Assembly: GCA_019096065.1 (NCBI GenBank)
Contig: JAGUCH010000003.1
Span: forward strand, 868,001 to 932,000
Source: Paracyclopina nana
Taxonomy: Eukaryota > Arthropoda > Copepoda > Cyclopoida > Cyclopettidae
Length of the DNA: 64,000 nt
Direction of reading: 5' to 3'
The position numbers and the translations under genes are program-made. Of the stretch, positions 13,201 to 25,200 are shown in pieces; the first letter of the stretch is position 1, and every line of letters starts with the position of its first letter. The notes below the pieces were generated by a model that did no database searches, had not been told where the DNA came from, and saw only the letters and a program-made list of their open reading frames with translations.

Positions 13201-16200
13201 GCAGCAGCAGTACCCTGATCCAGGCCCATCGTATGAGCCTGACGAAAGGGCTGTCACCCCACCCATCAACGACGATGACTTGTTCCCTGATCCACCTCAG
13301 AAATTGCCAGAGGATTATGCTACTGAACCTGTCCCCGCGCCTGTGCCCGCACCTGTCCCAGCCCCTGTGCCTGCTCCGGTTCCAGCTCCAGTTCCTGCTC
13401 CAATCATAGGGCAATCTGAGAAATCGGCCAGCCTGTCATTGTCAAACTTGAAAAAGCTCCCATCAGCCATGTCACTGCATGACAGAGTTGTCAAGGGTCT
13501 CTCGAGCAATCCCAATGAGTGGCAACGTGCGAGGGAGGCTAGGGACAAGGTCGCTCAAGATGACGAGAGTGAGCCCTATGCACCACCTGGCCTCAGTGAT
13601 GATGATGACGACGAAGCCCCCTATGAGCCTGGAAACACTACTCCTGTTTGGAAGAAAAAGGGATCTTCTGCCGAGGGAGCGAGGAATCTCACAGACTTCC
13701 AAATTGACACCACGAAGAGCTTCTTTGACCAGGACTCGAATTTCAGGCCTGGCCCTGTAGGTACTCCTGGCTTAGGAGGACTCAGGATCAAGCCCCTGGG
13801 CAGCCTCATTCAGCCCAAAGAAGAGCCTCTTGATCCTCAGACACCGCCAGACAAAAGCAAAGGCTTGGGCGCGTTCTTTGACAAGGTCATCTCAGCATTG
13901 AAGGGGAGCAAGAAACCAATGCTTCCTCCATTGCCGCCGCCACTTCCACCAGATCCAAGTCTGCCACCTCCACCACCTCCGGAAGACAATGGCGGCGGAG
14001 TGTCTCCTCCTATGGCGAGCCACGATGAAGAAATGATGGCTTTCGACCAGTCAATGCTTGATGACGACATGGTCTTGGCCATTGTATCTGAGCTGGACAA
14101 TGACATGGCTGAGGAGGAGAAATTAGCAAAAGCTAAAGAGAAGCTCGCGCAAATTTTGCAGAAGAAAGTTCTCATACCCAAGAGTCTGCACCGGCCTGGA
14201 CCAAGGTCAAGACAAGCTTGTCCTCCCGAGCCGGCTTACAGGGCAGGTCCCAGGTCGAGGCTTGTTGCCCTGAATCCCAACATCTTGAGCCAGCCTCCGC
14301 CTCCGCCTCCAGAACCAGTGCCACCTCCAAGGGTGGCGCCAAAGATATCGGAGGATGACATTTCGAGCTTCATGAGTCAGTGGTGTGATCCAATTCAGGA
14401 TAGCTCCCAATCCACGTCGGCTGCTCCCGAAGTGGAGGAGCCCACTTACTCGTCAGCTCTTGCCAAACTCCGAGCGAAAAAGGCTGCAAAAATGGGTAAC
14501 GCGCCTGGGCCAGCCTCGCGAAAGGATTTTCATGCGAGGCCACCTCAGCCATCGTTCCAACCCATTCCACATGGACAGCCAAGACCTTTGATGGACATAA
14601 AGCCTGAAATCGTCAGAGCAGCTCCCATTCCGCGGCTGATGAGCTTGAAGTTGCCCGATGAGTCCACTTTGTTCGAAAGACGTCAGCGAGGCGAAGATGT
14701 TGAATACGAGTTCAACAAAGGCATTTTCCGCTCTTGGAGCAATTTGATCGACTCTCGCTGGAAAACCCTAATGGGGAACATGTTCGACGAAATATGGGTA
14801 AGTCTTATTTCTGATTTTCCTACTGTTTTTGATGAAGCCGCCAAAATGTTAAGTTAAAAATGCCAATTACTCGCGTTCGACAATCACGAGAAAATGCACG
14901 GTATTTTGGAGTTTCTTGACTTTGAATTTTAATTATAAATAACAATGCAATGGTATTTTCAATAAAACATTGCTTTCCTTTTATTTATATATTTGATATT
15001 TTCATAATTTCACTAAAGGTTTCTTCGCCGTTTGAGGGTCATTTTTTTACCATGATTCTTAAGTTGAATTAACGCGGTAATTGAGCCGTAAAAAGCCACC
15101 TCAAGAAAAGCGGAAATGGGTAAAATGACCAGCGTTTGGTTCCAGTGACTTGATAATTAATTTTCCATTTCCTTCTTGTTGCAGGTTTCCCATGTGGACA
15201 AAAATACCTGCGTATTAAAACTGACACTGGCGGCTTCATCAATTACACTAAAAAAATTATTGCCATCTTTTCGCTCTACCGTTCATGTAAGCTAAATCTG
15301 ATTTTTGTGCCCTTTAGGAAAAGCAGAAGGCGTTGTCTCAGCGGACTGATCTTGGCGCAATCTTTGCCGACCCCAGCTTGAACGAGAACTTTGTGGACCC
15401 CGAGTCCGGAGAGATCAAGCCCATTTTCTCGTACAAGGAGGAAAAGGGCTGCATTTTCGTGCGCTGCGAAATCTGCAATCTCACAGCAGTCGGAAAATCC
15501 AACCTTGACGCTCACAGGGAAGGCAAAAAGCATAAAGCGAATTCTGAGAAATTCGAAATGTCGAGTAAGTAGAAAGCTATTCTAGTAAAGTATAGATTTT
15601 TTTATTTGCCCCTTTTTTCCATTGAAGGCTCGGATTTGGCTCCTCCAGGCGAGGAAGCGTTGCTTCCCAAGGAACCGGTGATATTCCAGCTCTTTGATAA
15701 GTTTCGCGAGGCTCCGCTCATTGGGCTGGAGTACATCGTGGAAATCATCCACGGGCCCAACGTGGATCCCACCTACGAGTGCTTGCTATGCATGACAAGT
15801 TTGGACGCGAATGGCGTCGTCTCTGACGTCGTCAGTGCCAAGCACAGGCTCAAATATCTCGTAAGCAGAATTTAAGCTTCTATTGTTTTGTTAGCCTCTT
15901 TAAATTCTTTATTTTCACTCTAGGAAAAATTCTACCCAGTTGCGCGAGCCAAGTTCGCTCAAGTTCCCAATATGGATGTTTGGGAAAGACCCACGTTCGA
16001 CTTCTTGGAGAGCGTTTCCATGAGAATCGAGGAAAAGCATGGCCGACTTTCAGTCACTGTGCTGACCAAAGCTGACTATGACCAAAATAAGGAATCTGTC
16101 CTCCGCAAGATCGAGAATGGCACTCACTTCAGGTATGCTTTTTCTGGCCATTGCCCCTTGTTGCTTTGCTGGTAAAAGGCACTTTTTGGAAAAGGCACCT

Positions 16201-19200
16201 CCATAAATTGGCACTGCAAAAAAAGGCTCTGCTATGAAGGGCACCATTAATTTAAAGGCCCAAAAAATGCTTTTAATATAATCAAGTTAATTTTTTTTAT
16301 TTTGGTTTGAAATTGAAAAAGTTGCCATTGCATTACCACTAAAAGTTGACATTATCTCATGTCCCATAAAGTGCGTTCCTGCAGTAACTCATTACTCAAG
16401 TAAAGTTAAGGAGTAAAAGTTAACTGGGTTCAGCTCCGCTCTCATATCTATACAGGCACACCATAATTTTACATGGGCTAATTTCGCCAAACAGAGTTTG
16501 GTGGCTAAGTTAAGCTGCCAATCTCAACTTGCTTGCTAAGTTAAGTTGCCAAACTGAACTCTGCTTCAAAAAGCGTTCTCAAGTTTGTAGCTGCTGAAGC
16601 TTGCTTGCAGTATTGAGTAAAGCTTACTTTGCTCATCAGCTGCTGATATATTATGCAAGAGAAGAGATTAGGAAAGAGATTAGAAAACCAAATTCTTCTA
16701 GCAAAAAAACATGAAATGTATTTATCCAAAATGATTTTGTACAAATTACCAATCTCATATTTGAGATGGGTGCCTTTTGCAGGGAGTGCCAAATCATAAT
16801 GGTGCCTTTTACTGCTGTGCCTTTTACCAGTATACCCCTGGCATGCATCTCGAATCATGCCCTAAAAAGCCCCTCTATTTACTCCCAATGAAATGACTGA
16901 ATTATCTCGATCTTCGGCTATGCCAGTAAAACCTGGAGAATCGCATATTTTCTCTTTATCGCGTCTTTTCGCTGAACTTCACCACCGTTTTCACAAATTA
17001 AAAGAATCCATAACTATCAGCATCATGTCAAGCTGTCACATCTATAGTTCACGTAAGTTTGATTTTTATGAGACGGGTGCAAAAAACGCTACTACAAGAT
17101 TCTATGGAAAAAGATCATATGAAAACCAAAGTCACCTTTTTTTCAGGCAATCTCCGGAGCAAGACTTCCGAAACTTGCCTGATCCGTTTGGCTCATATCG
17201 CTCAAAATTGAGCTACAAAGACTTTGGGCCTCCGCCAAGCACCGATCCCAAGAGTCTGGGTCACATTCAAGACCCTGAAATGCACAATTTAATGCAGAGA
17301 GAAATCTCAAGGTAGCAGCTGGACAGTGTGGTGATATAAACTTTTTTTAAGCTGGGGTGGGGTTAAAAGATCTATGCTTTTTTTTTCTTTCCGGACTCAC
17401 GCAAAAAAACATGATATTCAAACAGACCGTAAAGCATACAAAAATAAATACTGCAGTCAATATGTTAAAAGAGAGTAGTTGGGGCTCACGTCGTTCTGCC
17501 TATTGTTTAGATTCAGGGAAAAAGAAATGTCTAAAGTTGAAGAAGGAGGGAAAAACGAGCCCGTCAAAGCCGCCAACGAAGCTGTAGTCATCAGCAAAGA
17601 TCCAGTTTTGGTTGAGCCAAAAGTGGAAGCTTTGGAGTCATCCAAAGATGACCGTGCTGCTACTGCGTAAGTGTTTTAACTGTATTTCAATAATGATTCA
17701 ATCCAAACCCGAAGAAGGGCGAAAAATCTCACTTAAGATCTCCCCATTTCATTGCTGCGGAAAGCACGCCGGGAACTTTTCATTTCGAGTGCGCGCTGTC
17801 ATTTAGCGCGCGCTCCTTTTTGAGCGCACGCTTTTTCGGCACGCGCCCTACTTAGAGAGCTATTTATATTTTATAATCAACTTTAATAATGGCTCAATTT
17901 TAAAAAGTATTGATGAACTGATATAATTAAGATAATTAAAAGTCCTAAGCATATTTTCACACTTTCTTAATTTATGTTTTGCCAAACCATTTACTATTGC
18001 ATTTAGCTTGGCAAAATTGGCTGACTTGCGGTCGAATTTGAGCTTTGAAGAAAAGAAAGAATACGAAAAGTACCGATCAGCACCAGAAAAGCTGAAAGAT
18101 GATGCCAAACCTAAAGAAGAAAAGGAAGCTGCTCCTACTGCAGCTGCGTCAGGTCCAACGGATCCCATCAGTGATGACGAGATAATCGAGATTTCCACTG
18201 TTGAAAAGAGCAAAGACAAAGGTGCAGTTTGACCCTTTTTCCTCTGTGTGTATCTATCATGCTAAATTGATGCTCCGTCCGCAATTAGATGCAGATCCAG
18301 TCTTGCACCGAAGGCTGAAAATGGGCCGAAGGCCAGCTGCTGGCAATCCCCTCTATGACAAAGGCTTCTCCAACCTGAAGGCTCACTACAGAAAAGATCT
18401 GGTCGAAGAGGACCGCGGCCGCAACCGAGACAAGAGACCCGACTTTGATCGGCGTCGTGGACGATCGAGATCTCGATCGAGATCTCGAAGTCGCGAAAGG
18501 CGAAAGCGCCGATCTGACTCGCCCTACAGCATTGCCTACGACAACTGGAAGAGGTTCAAGCAAGCTGAAAGGGTAAGATTTCCACTTATTCTTGCAAGCT
18601 TCTTTTTGCCATCTTAGTGTAGCTCTTTTTATTTTCATTTCACTAGCAAAGCCTGTTAAAGGAAAAAAGGAGGATTTTTAAAAGGGAAAAAATAAGTAAA
18701 GCTAAACTCGCCCGAGCCTGCGAGGGCTGTAATTTTATGAGTGCTGATCTGTTTTTAAATCCTCTATCAGCCCTTCAAAAGCCCTATTTTATGTTCCCCA
18801 GCTCGGTTTATCAATTTTTATTGGCTATAATACGATTTTTGATTGTTTTTGGTGAAGTTAATGATAGGCTGACCAATGCCCTATAAAATGCTTCTCGGTT
18901 TTTTAGCTATGTGAATGTCACGAGCTCCCACATGCTAGCCTTATTTCATAGGTGTTCCAATAGTTGGAGCATTGGTTTCTAGATTCAGCCAACAAAGGTT
19001 CAAATCCTAGTCATGCCTTAACCTTTTTCTAATTTCATCAATTCGCTTAAACATTGATAAAAAATTACATCTACACATTGCTTAGCGGTTTGAGTGTAGG
19101 TTTCTTTATCCAACCGTCTGAGGTTCGAATCTACGTCGAGCCTTCATTTATTTCTAAATTATTTAGAATTTGATTACTTTCATGGAATAGTTGAGGTATG

Positions 19201-22200
19201 AAATCAGTTTATGTCCCCCGAAATTGAATCCTAAGCCATAAAGTATTTTATATACTGTAATACGATTTCCTCGTGTTATAATTCAGTTTACCGATCCGAC
19301 TCAGCTCTTTTATATCACAGTTCTTTCTAAGCAATTTGGGGGATATTAAATACTTAACAGCCCTTGAATCAAATTTGAGGGATTTTATGTAATTTAATGC
19401 CTCTCATATTCCATGGAAGTAATCCAAATTCCAAAGAAGTTGGAAAAAAGAGGGGATCAACCAAGATTCGAACCTCAGACAATTGGATTAGCATTCCAAT
19501 GCTCTAACCACTGAGCTATGGAAACATGAAAATTGCATGCATAAAACCTCGACTCACTTTTGACCTCGCTTCGCTCGGTTAAAAAAAGATTCGTCTTGGT
19601 TTTATGTTTACCATACGAGCGCAATTTTTACCGCACCTTTTCAGTCCCGAAAAGCAGCAGGTAAAATACTAATAACTTTGTCATGTCGGACATTTTACAA
19701 CTTGACAAAATCTGTCGGACATTTTACAACTTGGCAAAATCTGTCCGACATTTTAGGGGGAACTTTTTTTGTCCGAAAATCAAGTTGTAAAATGACCGAC
19801 ACATCTAGTTGCAAAATGTCCGACATCTACTGCGTTTTTTGCCCGACAGATTTGTCATGGTTGTAGAATGTACGACAAATAGAATGTTAAATGTCCGACG
19901 GGATTTTTCGAGTTGCAAAATGTCCAACACAACCCAGATGTAAAATGTCCGACAGATTTTGTCAAGTTGTAAAATGTCCGACATGACACAGTTGTAAAAT
20001 GTTAGACACAACCAAGTGAAAATGTGACTTACTTTGGTATTAGAATTGCATTTCTAAAACTTTCTTGAAATTATCAACAACCGTCCAAAATGTGTCGGTC
20101 ATTTTGCAACTATATCAAATGTGTCGGGCAAAAAATGTACCCGTCGCCAAAAATGTGTCGGTCATTTTATAACTATACCAAATCTGTTGGACATTTTACA
20201 ACTTGATAAAATGTGTCGGACAAAATGATGGAGCCCACATTTTACATATGGGTCATGTCGGACATTTTGCAACTTGACAAATCCTGTCGGACATTTAACA
20301 TTCTATTTGTCGGACATTCTACAACCATGACAATTCTGTCGGGCCAAAAACGCAGTAGATGTCGGACATTTTGCAACTAGACTTGTCGGTCATTTTACAA
20401 CTTGATTTTCGGACAAAAAAAGTTCCCCCGAATTGAAAGCCCGGTTCCAACATGAAAATCAGTAGTTTGGACACCTTACTTATACTTATACATTCTGTCC
20501 GATTAAAATTGGACGGTGCAGGAATCAAAAGTTTGTGCTATAAATTCATGAATTTCGAGGCGTAATGGGTATCGTTGGAAAGCTTAAACATTTTGACATC
20601 TTTTTTGTTTTCCGACAAAATGAAAAATATTAATATGAATTCCGCGTGATAGCAAAACATAAACTATGCATCAGCTTTTTTCATGACAATTTTTTGGGTT
20701 GCCTCAGGAAAATTAAATTTTCTGGGTTTTTCCCCGTTTAAATTGATTTTTCTATTTTTACAAAAAAGATGAGAAAAGACTCAATCTTTCTACCGATACA
20801 TTTATAAGTCCTGTATTTCTTGAATATATGACACAAAGTTTAGATTCCCATACCGTCCAATTTTTAACGGACAGACTGTATGCATAGTATGGTTCATGCT
20901 GGCTCGCACGCTCAGCTGCACCATTCTTTATTGGTTAATCGAACTTATACAATACTTATTTTGTTGTTGCAACATATTTATGTGTATGGGATGCTTTCAG
21001 TTCGAATAACAAGAGTTTTTTCTATTGCTTTTGTCGATAAACTTTTTACAAATGAAAAAAGCTTGACTTGATGCTAATGTACATGTCGGACATTTAACAT
21101 TCTTTTTGCTGGACATTCTACAACTATGACAAATCTGTCGGGTGAAAAACGCGGTAGATGTCGGACATTTTACAGTTTGATTTTCGGACAAAAAATTTCC
21201 CCCGTATTTAATATCCCCCAAAATAATTGGTAAGACCTGTGACATAAAAGAGCCGAGTCGGTTTGTTGAATTGAATTATTTCATGAGGAAATCGTATTAC
21301 AGAATATGAAAGGCTGGCTAACTTTTTTCTTTATGATTCGGAATATTTATGCAACTAAGGAAGATGGCAAAAAAGCATGTTCTTCGTTGCTCATTACATT
21401 TCGCTCCTCACAGGTTATGTTCGAAGCCGTGAATCGAAAAAGGGAGATTTATGACAAGCGTCCAGAGGATCATCCTCAGTATCCAGAGGAGTGGCGTATT
21501 TTTTGGGAGAAACGCTACAAAGAGGTGCAAGCGCAAGGGCGCAACGCGGACGCGTACAACTACAAGCCCGACTGGATTCCTTATTGGGCCAAAAAAGTGG
21601 AGGAGCTCTACAGGAATGAGGTCCTTGTCAAGACTCAAGACTTGCTGACAAAGTACAACCTTACCAACCCAAATGAGCCTGTCAGGGCCGACTTTCCTGC
21701 CAAGAGGCTTCGGCCTGATCCGGTCGAGGAGCGGTTCAGGAAAAGGTCACGGAGCCGATCTCGAGATCGAGAAAGGTCAACTCGTCATCGGCGATCTTTC
21801 AGTCCAAGCCGGAACGATCACCATGGACGAGGAAGCCAAAGCCGTCGAAGCAACAGTCCTGGTTACAATGGCTACGATCGGTACTCCGGAATCTCCGAGT
21901 TGGAAAATATCCGGGATCGAGGGTTGTCACGAACCCCACCAAGATACCGAGAACCTTTCGAGGAGATGTCGCGGGTAACCTTAATTTTAAAGTTAAATTT
22001 AAAATAATGTATCATTATTGTTTTATTTATTTTCAAAACATACTATTTCAACTTTAAAAAATTCCGTTAAAGTGCCTGAGTATATAATTTTTGTTGTTAA
22101 AAATATTGCGATTATGCGTAGGGTCGTTTGGATTTAAAGGAACCCCCGCGTATTATGGAAACTTTGAGGCTTGTCACCGCCCTCGAAGATCTCTTGGGTA

Positions 22201-25200
22201 GCCTTGGGCCCCAAATCAATGCCTTAATGAGTAGGTGTCTCTCGCTTGAAACGAAGCGGAAGGACTCGAGCAACCTTTTGCTTGAGGATGCCAATGCGGC
22301 GGCCATCTTGGAATTGACCAAGGAAAAATTGGCCGGTCAGGTTGTCGCAGGTAAAATAAGTTCTTCATCTTGCCCCTCAATCATGTAATTTTCGAGGTCA
22401 TTGAGCCAACCTTATGAGTTCATGTCGCCTTTCTGCCGATCTGGTTTTAAGCGCTCTTTTTAATATGTCGTTTAATTTTCAAAGGTTTGCTCTTGCCAAA
22501 TCAAGAAGATACCGTCAAGGTCTGTATGAACAAATTGAATTGCTTGCTCATGCATGCCACCAAAAAACGACCTGATGGGCCACCCTCAATCAAAGGATGC
22601 ACCATATTTTCCGAGGTGGACGAAAAGGAAAACCTGAAGAAGTTCTTTGCGGAGAATTTGGCCAAGCAAATGGTGCTCAGGGGAATGTTTGATTTCTCCG
22701 AGTGGGAGCTGCATAAACTTGTCTACGCAATTGCTCAGAAAACCGCATTGGATGACGGAACTTTGGCGCCGCCACCAAAGGCTCCGCCACGTCTGCCTAC
22801 TCCTCCGCCGCCGCAGCCACCGCAACAAAAATACGGAGGTTACTACGGCGGTCCACCTGGATACCCTCCGGTGAACCAAATGTATGATTCCTTTGCATTC
22901 ATTTACACAGTTCGTAGCTTCGCAACTCGAGAATTGGTGATCACAAAGATGGCTTTAAATAGCCTTCAAATCGATAAAAATTTTCTTAAACCAATTAGAT
23001 TTTTCATATATTGATTAGATTTTAATCAAATTGGGATGAAAATCATTTATAATTGTGCTGAAGGAGTGTTATTACAAAACCGGTCGCAATCTTAACTTAG
23101 ATGAATTCAATCTTGTAACATGCATATATTTTCTGATAGGCCTTGACTCTTCAGGAGTGCAAATGGTTAAATCAATTTCCGGCAACCATCACTACACAAA
23201 TATTTAAAAAAACTGCTGCCACTTTGCTAGCTCATTTTTTTGGGAAAATAACAAAATAGACCCACCCTAAAATTTGAAAATGCAGAAAAAGTTATTTCAA
23301 TGACTTATAGCTAGAATCCTTTGTTCATGAGATATCTGCTAATTTTCATTATCAGAAAATGTCATCACTCTATCACACTTTTTGCTTCATTTTTTAGGAT
23401 GTTACACATTTATTAAAATGAATTTATCTTTTCTAAATTCTTATGTAGCGATGGGTGCCGGAAATTGGTTCAACCATTTACATACCCTTAGCAAGGTTGC
23501 AAAGCTTTCCAAAAATATAAGTAGTTGTGGTAATCGAATTTTTCTCTGTTAGAGTGGTTACCATCAAACTGTGCATGATAGCAAAACGTGGGATTTTCAG
23601 TGGGGGGAATGCTTAAAGAAGTATTTCATTCTCTTAGTTATGACACACTTTGAAGATATTTCAAAACTATAATTAATCTGTTTCAATCCAATTTTGTAAG
23701 ACCTATTTGCAGAAAACCAAGACAGCTAGCCTGCATTCCATCCAAGTACAAAAACTGTAGCATGAGAAACACCATTTCCTGAAAGCAATGCTTCAGGCGA
23801 AAATCAAAATATATGGCTTTTTTATCAAAAAAGTGGCCAATTTAGAATCATACCAATTTAGTCACCACAACCGGTATTTGGCCGGTTTATTTAGTGCAGC
23901 AGTGCAGCCAGTGCATACCGTTTCTCACGACTCAATCGGTTTTTGTCCAAAGCTGCAAGTTAGTTGTGAACCCTTGAGCTATTTGATAAACGAAATGTAA
24001 GGCAATTTTCATCATAATTCAATCTGTCATGCCAAAGACAGGTTTCTGGATATGAAGTGACTGAATTAAGCAAATTGCCTTGACTTTCATGAAAATTGAC
24101 CAAAAGTATACCAAATGAATCCTAGAACAATTATAAAAGCTGCAAGCTTAGTCACAGCTCTTTTCTTGGTCAGTTGAAGGAGGAAATAGGCAAAAAACAT
24201 TTGTTTACTTTTGAAAAATGATGCTATGACATCATAAATGGGTGGGCCGCCATTGGCGTAAGAATTTACCCCAGAGACTTATATAACAAGAGAAGTGCTA
24301 CTGGGCGAGGCTTAAGGGGGTGCGTTTGCAGATCTGCTGCACACTCCAAAAGAGACTTCAATGGAATATTGGTCGCGGCTGGCTGAATTTGGGCCGGGGC
24401 AGACTTTTGGTTGCTAATAACTCCTAAATGAGTCCACTTAGCCGAAATAGTCCTATTTTACGAGCTGTTCAATTTTGCTAGGGCTATCTTTTGTCTTTTA
24501 TAAGTATTTCCCCAACTATTAGGAATTAAAAGTTGTAAAACAGAGGAGCCAGTTGGCGTTTTCCTTTCTGGATCAATACAGCCCGCTGGCAATTTTATTA
24601 TAACAGCTGACCCAAATGTTTTCAAAATCACTTGTAGCACTTGGCGCGCACTCGCGTGCAGTGAGAATGCAAGAAGTAGCACTTCTCTTTCTATATAAGT
24701 CTCTGATTTACCCTACTTTCATAATGGCTGCTGTGGTGGGATGGCAGTGTTTTAGACACTTCCTTTTAGAGACAAATTGTACTGCATTTTTGGCACTTCT
24801 TGGATCAAAACAGGAACTAATAAAACTAATAATTCAGAGGTCCACCTCATGCTACTTTGGCAGATATGCAAATATGCAAAAATACCGAATATTTCCTTTT
24901 GATTCAATCAGAACTCGATTTTAGTTAAATATTCAAGTACTTATTTCACAATTACTTAATTCCTTGACAATTTATTGTTCATCAAAGTTGTTTATTGCCT
25001 TCTTTTGAAGCATTTTATTTTTCCATCACTACTAGCTGCTCGGTTTGTTTTACTCTTATCTGTACAGCTCTGATAGTAGCAGCTCTCTCCAGCTGATTTG
25101 TTTGGGCATATTCTCAATTATTCTGTGGTTTTATTTTGTCTTGTGACCCCTAGCAATAATTTTCGCCCTATTTTAATGCGCTAGTTTTTTGTATTATTAT

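Larger units (their letters stand above)
18640..19160 (+). repeat. Left part of the intron-9 repeat: foldback plus two tRNA-like modules
   Basis: This region is homologous over several hundred bases to 55009-55440, with shared words such as CCGAGCCTG, GAGGGCTGTAAT, AATACGATTTTTGA and CATGCTAGCCT. It begins with a decayed foldback (about 18650-18805), then unique sequence, then two tRNA-like stretches annotated separately. It sits directly left of the outward-ended element at 19245-21308. Confidence 0.6.
19245..21308. mobile_element. Outward-ended composite element in intron 9
   Basis: The ends are inverted copies of one sequence. The left end (about 19247-19350) begins TATACTGTAATACGATTTCC and reaches GGGGGATATTAAATAC. 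The right end (about 21203-21308) is its diverged reverse complement, ending AATCGTATTACAG. About 100 bp of terminal inverted repeat is visible. Inside are a tRNA-like head on the minus strand (19463-19532), a long array of TGTCGGACATTTT words and a small TA-flanked element. There is no transposase frame. The same ends flank 53077-55788. Alternatively, the two ends are two tRNA-derived SINE copies in opposite orientation. Confidence 0.6.

Noticed and set aside
19678-20430. CRISPR-like array
   Set aside because: The genome is eukaryotic, the words vary and invert, and there are no uniform unique spacers.
24616-24924. Short open frame in intron 12 as a gene
   Set aside because: Its first third lies in the 434-bp MITE and the rest has no codon bias or homology; it is chance.
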